Part shown: piece after piece, positions 36,175 through 48,888 of the stretch | How the letters are laid out: the number at the start of each line of letters is the position of its first letter | How positions within the stretch are numbered: the first letter of the stretch is position 1 | From: Spirometra erinaceieuropaei | Lineage: Eukaryota > Platyhelminthes > Cestoda > Diphyllobothriidea > Diphyllobothriidae | Length of the DNA: 64,000 nucleotides | Assembly: GCA_902702965.1 (NCBI GenBank) | Contig: CACRXP010000416.1 | Span: 448,146 to 512,145, forward strand | Direction of reading: 5' to 3' | Position numbers and translations under genes: made by a program | Notes under the pieces: model-generated | Told to the model about the DNA's origin: nothing | What the model saw: only the letters and a program-made list of their open reading frames with translations | The model's database searches: none

Positions 36175-36870
36175 GTGTGTGGGCTAAAGCATGGATTGTC
36201 ACCTGACATTAAGAAATGCATTTTCGTTTCGAAAAGTTTATTTAAGGAGGGCTCTAAAATTAATCTTAATTCAGCGTAATTCCATAATAATTCAGTTAAC
36301 TCAGGATGCCGGCTTTTGAACGAACTTCTTTCAGACTGCATGCAAAAACTGTACTCTCTAAAGTTGACTGCTTAGCTAGCCGCATTTTTTGATTGACTTT
36401 TGCTGCCTTTAAAACTTCAATCATAGTTCATGTTGAGAAGTGCATACAAATGCAGAGATGTGAGGTTTTATGCACGGACATTTCACGATATTAACAACTC
36501 TCACAACGGGAAACCTCTGTGAAGACCGTTACTTTAAGTAAAAAAATTAGAATAACATGTCAGTTTCCACCTAATAGGCAAAAGAATGAATATGTTTAGG
36601 CCTGTTTTCCATGAAATATAAATGCATATGTAAGAGCAGCTAAAATTGACAAGGAAAATGCATGTCAATTCAGTAGTCATGTTTCCAGAGTATAGTTTTT
36701 GTATGCAGCCTCAAAGACTTTCATTCGAAATCCGGCATCCCGAGGTAGCTGAATTATCATAAATTATACTGCGAGATTATTAGTCTTCACCCATACTAAA
36801 CCTATCTTTTCCAGACGAAAACGCATTTCTAAATTTCGGTTAACATTTCATGAGGTAGACCACATACGGT
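36175..36870. mobile_element. R1 element with inverted arms, about 0.7 kb
   Basis: The left arm (ACCTGACATTAAGAAATGC, then TTCGTTTCGAAAAG, then CAGGATGCCGGCTTTTGAA) is mirrored by the right arm (CGAAATCCGGCATCCCGAGG, then CTTTTCCAGACGAAAACG, then AACATTTCATGAGGTAG). The internal block with the ACATTTCACGATATTAAC-like core is at 36430-36560. Confidence 0.6.
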
Positions 36871-36904
36871 ATGTTGTCTATACTGCCAGGTTATATTGTG
36901 GACA

Positions 36905-38800
36905 AACCATTTTTTTCAGAAGAAATGGCGGCGAGCGAACTTTGCTTCCGATAACCTCTCGTCCGACCAGTACAGTTATATGGAACGTGGTACAGTGAGT
37001 AAATAATTCGATAAAAGTTCGCGTTTAAATGCAGGCTAGACAAGAGCGGAAAGGCGCAGAAAGTTGTATGTGGTTAGTCAAACTTTGACCAGGGTAAGCG
37101 TTGAGCCTGAACGAGATTCTTCTGGACGCATAGGACCGGTTTTCGCAACCTGATAGCCGCCGCTTCTGCTGTTACTAACAGGCGCTGGCACATTACCTTA
37201 GGGTAGGTCAAGGGGACCTTAAAAATCACACAACATGTTTCAACGGGATCCACACGATGCCCTGAATCCACTGCATGCGCAATGATGGCGCTGTCTATTG
37301 TCATAGTTTCAACTTTTCCCAGCAATGGGGAAAAATGCTCTCGTATTCATGCGAACCCTTGCTCCTGTCAAGGTTCCCGAGACAGCTTGGTCAAGGCGTC
37401 TTCTTAGGAATCCAATTCCAACCTCTTCTTGGATAGGGACTTTGAGGAACAACGTCTTCTTTTGCAAGTTTCGCGGGGTGTTCGGCCAGGTTCTTTACAA
37501 TGGACCTTTCAGAATATCCGTTTCCACGAAGCAAATCCTGGATTTTTCTAACTCCCTCCTTAATAATCTCTGTCGAACAAATTTTTTAGCCCTCTTTGTC
37601 AAACGCCTGACTAGATTTCGCTTTTTGTGGTGGATACGAAAATAGCGAATCTCGTGTAATGTCCAAATCAGGTTTTCTTCCGATAGACATTCCTTCGGAT
37701 GCTACCATCAGACCATTTTTTTCAGAAGAAAAGGCGGCGAGCGAACTTTGCATCTGATATCATGTCTTCAGGCCTGTGCATTTCTATGGATCGGGGTACC
37801 GTGAGTAATTAATTCGGTATAGGATCCTTTTTAAATTTCAGGCTAGACAAAAGCGGAAGGGCGTGGTTATTGTATGTGGTTATATAGACTGATGTGTGTG
37901 GCAACTGAAGCGAGGTGTTTGAGATCACGGTCACTTATGTAATCTTCTGTGTGGAGACTTCTTGAACAGTCAGTCAAGTTTGCCTGTGCTTCACCTGTGC
38001 AATAGTCTTCCTTGTCTACATTTCTGAATTTCTTCTGGTCAGAAAATATAGACTGTATATTCTCTACGTAGTCCACTATGTTCATTGTGAAGACACCCTT
38101 TCTTTTGTCAGGTTAATTACCAAGATCTCTTTTTTCTCTCGAACTTCTTTTAAATTTTCCATGGGTTGTTTTACCAGCAATCCTCTATTTTTTGACCCTT
38201 TGCCTAGATACTTATAGGTGCAATTCAATGTTGTTAATTTAAAATGTTGGATACCGTCAGTGAAAGCGGGCAATAGATCGAAGGTTTCGTTCCAGAGTTT
38301 CTCGAACTGAGTTTCCAATTCCAACTGATTAAATTTCCAACGAGGTATGCAAAACTTCGGACCAAGGGATAATGCTTCAAATGATGCTTTATCAAGTGTC
38401 ATTTAAGATTGGTTGTGTACGTAACGAGCTGGATCATTCGGAAAGCGTGACTGGGGTTTCATCTCATGTAAACTCCTAAGGACCGCAGAACATTTTGCCT
38501 CTCTACGTTTTGTTTCTGATGACTGAGTGTATATGTCGAATTCATGTCTTTATCCATCTGTCTGGATATCAAGGACGGCTGAGCGTTGACACACATGACG
38601 CTAAAGTTCCTCTAGATTGCGAGGATATTTTCCATTTGATTCTCAGTGTTTTCCTTCTGAGTTTTTGTGATAATATCTGTACGACTACGACACAGCGTTC
38701 TCCAATAATTCTTTGGATACACATTTCTCTCAATACAGTCCCCATGTAATTTTTTTTACTCACTGTACCCCGTCCCATATAACTGTCCTGGCCTGACTGG
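36905..38800 (-). pseudogene. Rearranged Penelope-like element
   Basis: On the minus strand, 38778-38082 encodes the PLE N-terminal part (start MGRGTVSK near 38778; KASFEALSLGPKFCIP, matching the conserved PLE entry to the RT), and 37645-37074 encodes the C-terminal part (LRGNGYSERSIVKNLAEHP, then AIIAHAVDSGHRVDP in the GIY-YIG domain, RLLVTAEAAAIRL). The RT core is missing. Two copies of the leader (36905-37075 and 37718-37885), with GGCGGCGAGCGAACTTTGC, lie in the opposite orientation to the coding parts. The N-terminal fragment also sits at the start of unit C (48889-49430), so it predates the B/C duplication. Confidence 0.7.
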
Positions 38801-39848
38801 AATTTAACTAAAGCAACGTTCGCACGACATTGAAAAACTCGATGTATCCAGCACCTTTTGCAATAGTTTCTTCTCTTAAACAGCTACCAACCGTGCTTCA
38901 CCTTGATCATTCTGGACTCAGTATTAGTCGTCGTGTAGGATGCTTTGAAAATTGTGGTTTTCAGAAAGTCCTGCCGATCTACTGACTTATAAATAGCGGA
39001 AAGATATTTATCTACATCGGAAGTGTTTTCTCAGCTGAATCGAATTCGGAACAAATAAAATTAAATGCAAACCATAGCAGAGACGACGTGCTGGCGTGAG
39101 AAGAGAGTGCTCTTTTCCCCGGCAACTAGTTGAGCTGGCATCTAGCATGGCATTCGCTTCCTAATAAACAGCCTTATTATGCGTGTTAAGAATGCCTTCT
39201 AAGGCATGCCTTCTGCGCGAATAAGTCAACAACGGGTCTTACGGTTTCCTGAAATGTACTTCACCACAATGCAGACACGAAAAGACGATGAATAAAACAC
39301 GAAACACGCATGGAGATCGGCAGGTTCGAACTGAAGCAGGACTGTTTCACCAACAGACAATTGCAGGTACTGAACACCTATCTACTATGAGGCTGACACT
39401 TATCCATACACCTGATAATATGTGATTATACACGACCAAAAATTAACGCGTTCCTCCAATATACTATATCATTGTCGCTTTTTATAGTTTTCGCATAAAT
39501 GAACTACGATTGTTGATGCAATGCCAGACTTTAACATATGTTTCTGGAAGAGGACATGCTCTACAACATTCTACAGAAACATAATACTTTAAATGTTGCA
39601 TACAAAACCTGATTATTTCTAGAGCAGGCGTTCATCATAATCCCCAGTCTAACTGCTTAACGTACTTTTAACATGTAGCATGAAAGTGACGTCTTATGTT
39701 GTTCACATAAAAGACCCAGTCTTGTTGGCTAGTGTCAGTCTAGGTTATGCCATTGGCTCCTTCGGGCAGAATCCATCGCAGTACACGAACCGTGACAAGC
39801 CTAAGACATTTAACAGAGGTCAGATGAGTTTACTTATGGACATCCAAA
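38801..39848. other. Upstream region of unit B gene
   Basis: Matches 49745-50778 upstream of the unit C gene along its whole length. No exon detected. May contain regulatory sequence kept by duplication. Confidence 0.35.
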
Positions 39849-39856
39849 ATAAATAG
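39849..39856 (+). promoter_or_regulatory. TATA-like box of unit B gene
   Basis: ATAAATAG, 52 bp before the start codon at 39908, conserved at the same place in unit C (50779-50786). Transcription start not known. Confidence 0.35.
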
Positions 39857-39907
39857 CGGGTTATCCACGAACAGTGGTTGTAATCTACGCACACCAACGC
39901 CCGCAAC

Positions 39908-42900
39908 ATGCTGCAACGTGCACTACTTCTGCTGTTAACCTCAGTACTGGCGATCGGTGAGTTTCGTAACAACCGCTTTCCAATGAAATAAATACTGTAC
40001 ACTTGTTCATTCGGGAATAAGTCGCTCAAAACAGAGCACTTGGTGGACGTTAGTTTGACATGTGTGGCTGTTTGAAATATCAGAAATAAAAACTTGAGGA
40101 GACAGAACAATTGAACATTGCAAAGTGCGATGTTCCTTCATAACCATAAATTCCTACCTCTATTTCCACGACTTAGCCGATGACCCTGCTCAGATGTCAT
40201 TCGGAAGATACGAGATTTCACAGTCTTCGGGTCCATACTCAATAAAAGTGCCAATTTCGAACGAGACTTCGGTAAGCCTCGGCTCAATTTCTGCAAAGGA
40301 CATATCAGTAATTTTCTTTCCCATATTACTTTAATGTTATCAGCTAGTTATCTAACCGAATCTCTCTCATTTCACTGCGTAGGAAGTGACCTTCACCATT
40401 GACGAGGACGTATTCATAGCCGTTAACGGCACATGCCAGCTGAATTCATCCATAGCATTTGCTTTTCCCTGCCCCGTTGAATGTTGTAAGTCTATCTGAC
40501 CTTATATGCATGTTGTAACTGACAGATTGAAACACAACCTAAATTAACTTCTGAATAAACAAACTTCAAAGTTCTTGGTATTTAATATGACTTCTGCTAA
40601 CTTTTTCGTTCCTTGAAGAATGTGTCCCATTGCATGATGTCTTTTGTTTTAGATTTGCCACAGTGTCACGTAAGCATTGATTTGCCCGAGGTCTCTTTCT
40701 TTGAAACTCTCATGGTCAAAGTAAATGAAACACATGAGGATCTCTACACACATGGTAAGCAAAGATGCGGCCGTGGAATGATTTTATTAAGCCTCTCATC
40801 GATTTTTATTTTAGCGAATGCCTACTCGAGTTTAAACGCAATCATAACCGTTGAAATTAAACCATTATTATTATTTGGGACCCACCGAAGATAGCGGCTT
40901 TTTCCTAAAGTAATCCAGCGAGCAAACGCTGTCGGTGATAATTAACAATAACCTTCCTTTTCAAACGATTTCCTCGAGCCCCATAAATGCCCCATAGACG
41001 TTTAGTGAAAAAAAGATGAACTGGTTGCTGTCTCAGCTAGCGTTTAAATGATAGTAGAGTTTTATACACACTTTTCTGTTAGGTAAAATTTTGCCAGGCT
41101 ATAAACTGGAAATTTGCACTTTGCTGCACGACAAACAGCCCGCTTGCAAGAGGAAAAGATGTAAACAAGCATTTGAACGTACATGTGCCCTTTGCACTGT
41201 CAAAACCAGCGTCAGATGTATATTTGATCATTGCATGAATAGGCGAGAGAAAACGTTCATTGCATGCAGATGAAAGACGACCGCATAATTTTAATGATTT
41301 CATACAAAATTTCTCAATGGCACTTTTTGGTTTATTACTGCGTCTTAGGGGGGACTATGATTCCCATAATGAGAGTTTTAACGGCGGTAAGATGGCTGAT
41401 TTATATCACGATGTAAAAACGTTTTAGCTATTTTTTTGGCCGAAAAGCTAGTAATAAGAATAAAGAAGTGACCATTCTCCTGTCATTCCCTTTGCACAGA
41501 TGTCCGCTACTTTGACAGTGTGCGCCCGGTCTTTACTCAGGAACGCGGACCATTTATATTTACGACACTTCTACCAGGCATGCCAAAGGTAAGTAAGCAT
41601 AATCCCGCATTATTCAACCAGTCGATCTATTTGCACAGGAAACGCATCTAATATTTGAATTGCGCTATTTTTGTTTTTCGTAGTTCATGGTTTTCCGGCA
41701 GAAAGGCTTTCACGTGCATGCTCAAGATGGCACATGTATGGTAATGAAAATTGATGGACCTATCCGGTGTAAGGTTGTGCAAGGCAAGTGGTTTGATGTT
41801 TTTCCTGTGTAGTACAAGTCAAGTGGTTTTCCTGTATAGTATATTCTATGCTTTTTGACCTGCTCTAGTGGCAGCCAAAATACTGACAGCACATAAGAGA
41901 TTCCGTTGTGGACGCGTGAATAACAGATGGCGGTAAAGCGAAAGGAGCGTACGCTTTTAATAACCGCTCACTCGTCTTCACAAGGTAGACGCTAATTGCC
42001 GATCTCAATACACCCTCTGTCTAGCAGGAGCTTGAAGTCGATGTAGACTGTCAGAAGCACGATAGAGGAATGAATTCGCTTTCAACAACCGCATTCATTC
42101 TCACTTGCGGCCGTTGCCTTGGGAAATATCTTCAAGGCTCATTGACAGCGTGCTTTGGTTTTTGTTTATCCAACGGTTTCTTTTAATTGCCTGTGAAACT
42201 AAGGTGCAAAGATGGGATACATTTTTAAGAAGAAAGTGCTCTAGCTCATACAAATACTATAATTTATTTGGTATTTTCGTGTCACTACCTGCCTGTTAGT
42301 GGCCATAAACTCCCTATCAGTCGATAGGTTTTACCTCAAATGGTCACATCAACTTTGGAAGCGAACTCCGAAAGCCTCAGTTGGAACGTCTTCCTGGTTG
42401 TTGCCGTTTTTGTCCAACGCGGTGTAGACAGTACAGTATGGAACCTGGAGCCTGAATCAAATGAAAGCAGATGGAGGAAGCTGGGAGGGACGAAGTAGAA
42501 ATGGATAAATCTATGTCCGTGCCGTTTTGTCATGCAGCGGAACGTGACCTATAAAACGGGATTGTTGCGCTCCCAGCTCGAAATAATGCTTTCGCAGTAG
42601 AAGCAAGGAAATACTCTATCACATACTTAATAGTGTTTTCTGAGACTACACATTAACATGCACAAAAATCAGTACATATAAAATTTGAAAACTAAAGACA
42701 AATGCTCTTAGGCGTACTTCACCAAAGATGAAATACCAACTTGAAACACTGTGCTTCCGCAGTATGAATTAATGTAAACATCGTCAGAACGGTGATGGTT
42801 TTAAATGCCAAAAAATACCAACCTTTGCGCTACCTATAAAAATGAAGAAAAATGTTCTTTTACTTTCAGTGGGAAAATACTACCGACTGACGGTGTTCTT

Positions 42901-45110
42901 CCCTGAGATACAGGGTACTACGGAAATATTCATTGTGACGAATCAGAAAACCATAACAAATGAAACGTACTGGCTAAGGGTTGAACATATTTCTACTGCA
43001 CAGTCGCCCAATCGTACGTCCTGCGGAGTGCGCAATACTGATATATTCCTGTATTTGTACACTACTTCGTCTTAGCGTTTCATTTCAAAGCTTAAGTTCC
43101 TGTACTTCTTAGGCCGCAAAAAGTAGGAATCTTTTAGCCAGATAATTGATAGCAGCCAATTTTAAAAAAACATTAAATAAAAATTAACGGCAGAGCTGAG
43201 ATGTCTTTGCAATTCTAAACAAGCAACCCTTTTTAGTCACCTCAGCCACTTTCTAGTCAAAATAATTTATCACGCTTCAAACAGACCATTTCAAGTTATC
43301 TAATGCAATCCTTCACCTTTAAAGGAATCTTTGGCTATGAAAATGTCAGTCTGTCAAGGAAGTCCGAAAATGAGACGGAGGTGGAACTGGTCTGGTCATT
43401 GCCAGTTGCGGTAGATGTTTCAGGAGTAAGTGACAATCGCAACATTTCCTTCCGATTTTCCACACGATAGAGCAGATTTCTCATTATATACTACTGTTAC
43501 GGACTTGAATATAACAGGCGCAGCAATGCTCTACATTTCCTTCTTCTTAATGATTTATTATATCCCTTAGGAGGCTGCAGTAAATTACGCGTAAAACAAA
43601 ATTCATAGTGGATAAAAATATCCAATGGTTCACACTGGTATGTAGCGACTATTGACAGCGTGAAGTAATTGAAAGAATTTACCGGAACCGTTTTTCAAAA
43701 CGTTTCTCACTAGCAAAGTATTAGATGAAAGAAAAGTGTTTTCGTTAGTGAACACTTAAAATGTTGGGTCGAATGACACGAAGAAAGAGTAGGTGGATGC
43801 TCACTCATCGCTACTATGGAACTCTATTTTCCCGTCGTGCCTAACGTACTCTCTCGATCTCAATCGACGGCTGCACCGCTGCGCGATGCAGAACAGTATT
43901 AGCGACAAAGACCAGAGCGACTGGAATGGTGAGTGCCAATGAATATTCCCGACCGGGAGCGACAAGAAAACGAGCCCCTGGCTCAGTGACTAGGACCGTT
44001 GGACTTCTAACTAACGGGTCGCGAGTTGGAGCCCAGGTGCTCCACGCTTTGTGTTTGGATATGACTGTCTCACTATGTCTAGTTATCACAAAATGCTCAT
44101 GCTAATTTCCATTTATGCGACAGGAAGCAAATTTATATGACTGATGTGTTGCACAGCTAATGTTTGGCCAATATTTACATCGGAAACGATAAGGCGCCAT
44201 CGGTGTCCAACGCAAAAGGGGCGGAGAATTGCACCAACATCCAGCGGGCAAGCTGACAATGTTTCACGTAAAAAGTTTCAACGATAAACCTAACAGTCTG
44301 TTAGTCTTTCTGTAAATGACATATGATGGCCTATGACTGACCAAATGAGGATGCGAATTTTCAAAAATTTTGCCGCGTTGGCGTCTACTCCTGGGAGCAA
44401 TTAAATTTTCCAGGTGGTCAGTTGCAAGCGAATCACCGGCAACGTTGATGTATAAATAATTTTTAGTATAATTTTCCTGTTTGTGGCCCATGTGTCTGTG
44501 AGAAATACAGCATATTTATTTTGCAGAAAGCAAATGATGGCAGAAAAACCTCCAATACTAATTTTTTTCCACATTTCAGTTTCTTTGCTTCTCAGTTAGT
44601 CAGGTGATTTGTGGAGATCCAGATCCTTGCGGTGGGTTATTTTGTTAAAATGTATGAGCTGTTTAATTCAATTACACCGATATTGTCTTTGAATCACCAC
44701 ATGCATTGGTTTAATCTGCTTCCAAATAATCTAGTTTCGAAAACGGAACTCAACCGCACGGTTATGAGATACAATGCAAAACAAGGAAAAGAAAGAATGT
44801 CGTTTTATACGTGCAAATATCAGAAGAATGGTCAGTTTGACATTGTCTCCTACCAACATCACTGGTCAGGTATGTGTAGCCCCTAAATCGTTTGAATGAT
44901 TAATATGCAAAAAGGCAGCATCAAAGCTGTCAATGGGCAGACCGAGAGCCAGCCTAGGCATACGACGCCTGATGCAACTTGATACTCAAAATATATATTA
45001 ACCTTGTAGGTTTGGACGACTTTCGTGGAAAAAGCAACGCGTGGCATTCCACTTCGGCTGTGGTTGAACTAAAGTGGCTTCTAAATTACAGGGGTTCATC
45101 GGGAAAACAG
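39908..45110 (+). CDS. Unit B: modular secreted-protein gene, possibly truncated
   Basis: Exons: 39908-39956 (signal peptide MLQRALLLLLTSVLAI), 40177-40271, 40383-40485 (type I, NGTC ... CPVEC), 40653-40754 (II), 41500-41588 (III), 41684-41783 (I, ends at a GC donor CAAG|GCAAGT), 42870- (II), 43325-43425 (III), 44580-44631 (I, ICGDPDPCG), 44735-44869 (II), 45010-45110 (III). Phases match throughout. The signal peptide predicts secretion, and sequons NETS, NGTC, NETH and NRTS fit an extracellular product. In the seventh exon a TAG at 43073-43075 replaces the codon at the donor used in unit C, so this copy probably ends there, giving 247 aa with AATAAA at 43176; the downstream exons would then be relics. 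Domain 4 is absent: homology with unit A stops near 47700. Family not recognised. Confidence 0.6.
41083..41273 (+). CDS. Extra, possibly alternative, exon of unit B
   Basis: Starts after TTTCTGTTAG| with phase 1 in, matching the phase-1 end of exon 40653-40754. It reads GKILPGYKLEICTLL, PACKRKRCKQAFERTCALC, RCIFDHC and stops at 41273. The last part resembles the end of exon 42870 (NRTSCGVRNTD). Exon 41500 accepts the same phase, so normal splicing can skip this exon; including it would end the protein early with an unusually cysteine- and lysine/arginine-rich tail. No donor was found inside it. Confidence 0.4.
43176..43181 (+). terminator. AATAAA polyadenylation signal after exon 7 (unit B)
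   Basis: About 100 bp after the TAG at 43073-43075; conserved in units A and C. Confidence 0.4.
43890..44125 (+). mobile_element. S1 SINE in intron of unit B
   Basis: Orthologous to the copy at 1961-2190, with TGGCTCAGTGACTAGG, GGACTTCTAACTAACGGG and the B-box-like GAGTTGGAGCCC. The inverted tail fragment lies on its left (from 43890). Confidence 0.6.
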
Positions 45111-45893
45111 GTACGATATTCCAGTTTCTTTCAACGGGCTTTAAATCTATTCCGTCGCCGTAGAGAATATCTTGTCCTAGAGGCATGCACGAACGCCGGT
45201 TTTGACAAACATAATGCTTTTCGGCATTGATTTGGGTGGCGTGAGCTTTGAACTGCTTACATGGGTGAAGGAACCATGGAAGTTGAACTTAAATTACGTA
45301 CTTTCTTTCCTAACAAACACTGCTAAGTTAGACCGAAATATTCAATATATTTTAGTTTGCCTGCGGGTGAAGCCTTTCTCCATCGACTGGGTAATACATG
45401 GAGTAAGCGGTTAGAAAACCATGATACTACACTGATCGAGCCGTTGTTCGACTTTTCATAGGATATGCATTGGTGCTCGGAAAGGCCATATTTCATCGAC
45501 CGAAACAAATGCTAACCTGGGGAAACAATATCTGTTGAACACGGCGGGTGGGGTGGGGCTTCTCAGAGAAAGAATTTTAGAGTTTTCTCCACTCTTTGTG
45601 CAATATAGGGCATAGAGCTTTCATGTTGATAAAAAAACTTATCATATATTTAATCATATGCTGGCTGTCATTTGGCTGAATTTTTCATATTGCTATCCAT
45701 ATCGTACATCAGTAACCATTTGAGATAGCTTCAGCAAATCCGGCTACACCACTTCTTTTTGATCCCGATATTTGTACGGGATAATTTTACTTCATTGAAT
45801 ACTCTGCTCTAGCATTAGTGTCTGTCATCGACCGGACGTCATTCAGGGTGATTTTCCCTAAAGATTATTGCAACAGATTCATTTTTGTCACCA
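45111..45893 (+). other. Unit B region after domain 3, intron-like
   Basis: Matches 3185-5310 of unit A without the inverted-repeat element or the tandem triplication. Contains no supported exon. Confidence 0.4.
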
Positions 45894-47150
45894 GACGTGC
45901 GTAAATGCTTGTATGCATGTTCTGGAGGCAATACTTTACATGTAATATTTCCATCGACCCGGTATATATGTTTATTTGGAGTAGTAAGCTGGCAATCCAG
46001 GAGTCAGGCTACAATACCTTCCAGATAATGTGACTTCGATGGTATTCACAGTCTAAAGGATCCCAGCCGGATATAGCTGCGCGCCGCCGCCCTTTTATTT
46101 TGTTGGAGCCCGGATTCATTTCAGTGTGCGTTGTGGACCAGAGTTGTTGCTGCAGTTCCAGATACAGGCTGCCACCGTTTCACCTCGGGTTTCATGCAAT
46201 TTTCCGCTCTTCTTTATTAGTGAATAAAACACTGCTGATTGTGTATTGTAGACAAATTGTGGTGGTACGCCTAGGTGCGGGTCCAACCTTGACAGTCACC
46301 TACGCCCTCAGCCACCCTCCAAATTCTTGACTTTGTATTGGTACCGCGCTGAGGGGTGGAAGGAGAGGAGAGTGCAGTAGACGTTGTGCAAGCCCACAGG
46401 CTTTGTAATCTATGGCATGCGCAAGTTACTATGCCTGCCCTCAACCTGCTGTGAACCCGCGGTGAATATCGTCGAAACTGACATTTGAACTGTCAACTCA
46501 CATGTAGTTTGATGGTATGCGTGTTGTCCTTTAGTCTCTTCCTATCACAGACAAAGTCCTTGCTTCTTAAACCATGTAGACACTTGTCAAAATTAACCAC
46601 ATCAACTTGTAATACTTAGGCGGATTGCACGGATGAGGTGGAATTAGCGTTTCCTTCAATCTTCCATTCTGTCCTGAACGTTTGTCTCTTTCTGTGTTCA
46701 AATCATCATTTTCAAGGCGTTCAGTCACTCTCCTGAACGTTTGTTTGACATCAGGATTTTCACGATAAACTACCTGAACGGAAGCACGACCGTTAGGCGG
46801 CACAATCCTGAATGCAAAAAGTGCATCTTTCCCTCAACGTGCGTTTTTCAGGCCGAACCTTTCTATCTTCTCTACGATTAACATGTAGATGTTAACGCTT
46901 CTGTAACAAAAATAAAATAAGCCGACATTGCTCGAGTATTTTATATATGTGCTGCCGTTTACAATTCCTGGAAACGTCACCACTCAAACCAGTTAAAAGG
47001 AAGAATAGGGAGTTGGACTCCTGGTTTAGTAATAGTGTTTAAATAGATGGAACTGAAGTGGCTAGAATCTATGTGACAAGGTAAGTTATAGCTTACAATT
47101 TCGAACACTAATCGGAACGCCAAGAAAGTCTAATGACCAAAGATGCGGCT
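45894..47150. other. Insertion specific to unit B
   Basis: Units A (near 5295) and C (near 60980) pass directly from TTTTTGTCA-type sequence to CCATAT; unit B holds about 1.25 kb between. The insert has a GC-rich part (46080-46480) and open frames on both strands (plus 46100-46330, minus 46567-46803) without motifs I know. Likely a mobile element of unknown class. Confidence 0.4.
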
Positions 47151-47958
47151 GGTTCTTCATCCATATCGAGGGCAATGCCTTACTAAAATCAATGTCTTTG
47201 GCTCGATCAGTTGGATCCGGTGTGGACAACCCCCATCATGGGCTTTGCATGAAGTGATTCTTTCAGGGATTGGTGGTTCAGAATTAAAGACCTCTAAAAT
47301 CATATAAAGAATCAAGGCAGAACACGGTCAGTTGTGCGGAGACCAGGTCGTGCGTGGCAAGCCTGGTCAGGTTGTTTCATATTCCCAACCACAGCACCTG
47401 GATCGGGCACCTGTCGTTATGACATGTTTTGGCCGTCCAGCGAGGAAGAAGAGCGTACGGCGGGTGTCGCGCAAGTCTGTCGGCACTGCAATCTGGTTAA
47501 TTCACCGGCAAGTCGACATCCTGTACTTAGCACATAATGATCTATCTGTCAGTGGCAAATGACTATCATACAGGAACCCAGTGTGTTCCCGTCTATAAAC
47601 GACGTTCAATTTGCATAAGTTCTGCAAGCAATGAAGTCGAGTGATGCAGAAGTTTGTGTTGAAACTAAGTAAATTCATATATAATGAAAAAGAGAAGTTC
47701 CTTCAGAATATCGACTTGTACTCGTAAATTTTCAAGTTGGTGACACCGACCCGTCATCAGACGAAATGAACAGAGGGCAAAGTGAAATGGACAGACTAGG
47801 TCCGCTGGCGCGACAGGACAGACAACGACAAACGGACAACTGATGCGTCAGAGGGGTGGGCACCGAGTTATGGTAGGCTGTCGGGCAGGGGGAGGGAAGG
47901 AAGAACCGTTAGGGCTCCCTGTGTTGGAGGTGGAGAAAAACGCGGGGGGATTGCAGAT
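47151..47958. other. End of unit B and unassigned sequence up to the gap
   Basis: Homology to unit A (5310-5835) and unit C ends near 47700. The rest (47700-47958) is a GC-richer segment with purine-rich stretches, unlike unit A. The duplication breakpoint lies here. Confidence 0.4.
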
Positions 47959-48888
47959 NNNNNNNNNNNNNNNNNNNNNNNNNNNNNNNNNNNNNNNNNN
48001 NNNNNNNNNNNNNNNNNNNNNNNNNNNNNNNNNNNNNNNNNNNNNNNNNNNNNNNNNNNNNNNNNNNNNNNNNNNNNNNNNNNNNNNNNNNNNNNNNNNN
48101 NNNNNNNNNNNNNNNNNNNNNNNNNNNNNNNNNNNNNNNNNNNNNNNNNNNNNNNNNNNNNNNNNNNNNNNNNNNNNNNNNNNNNNNNNNNNNNNNNNNN
48201 NNNNNNNNNNNNNNNNNNNNNNNNNNNNNNNNNNNNNNNNNNNNNNNNNNNNNNNNNNNNNNNNNNNNNNNNNNNNNNNNNNNNNNNNNNNNNNNNNNNN
48301 NNNNNNNNNNNNNNNNNNNNNNNNNNNNNNNNNNNNNNNNNNNNNNNNNNNNNNNNNNNNNNNNNNNNNNNNNNNNNNNNNNNNNNNNNNNNNNNNNNNN
48401 NNNNNNNNNNNNNNNNNNNNNNNNNNNNNNNNNNNNNNNNNNNNNNNNNNNNNNNNNNNNNNNNNNNNNNNNNNNNNNNNNNNNNNNNNNNNNNNNNNNN
48501 NNNNNNNNNNNNNNNNNNNNNNNNNNNNNNNNNNNNNNNNNNNNNNNNNNNNNNNNNNNNNNNNNNNNNNNNNNNNNNNNNNNNNNNNNNNNNNNNNNNN
48601 NNNNNNNNNNNNNNNNNNNNNNNNNNNNNNNNNNNNNNNNNNNNNNNNNNNNNNNNNNNNNNNNNNNNNNNNNNNNNNNNNNNNNNNNNNNNNNNNNNNN
48701 NNNNNNNNNNNNNNNNNNNNNNNNNNNNNNNNNNNNNNNNNNNNNNNNNNNNNNNNNNNNNNNNNNNNNNNNNNNNNNNNNNNNNNNNNNNNNNNNNNNN
48801 NNNNNNNNNNNNNNNNNNNNNNNNNNNNNNNNNNNNNNNNNNNNNNNNNNNNNNNNNNNNNNNNNNNNNNNNNNNNNNNNNNNNNNNN
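47959..48888. other. Assembly gap (930 N)
   Basis: Unresolved bases at the junction between units B and C. Any open frame spanning it is artefactual. Confidence 0.99.

Noticed and set aside
47740..47775. CTGATGA on the minus strand near the end of unit B
   Set aside because: No stable stem II before the next GAAA; pairing around GGTGTCACC leaves a one-base loop.
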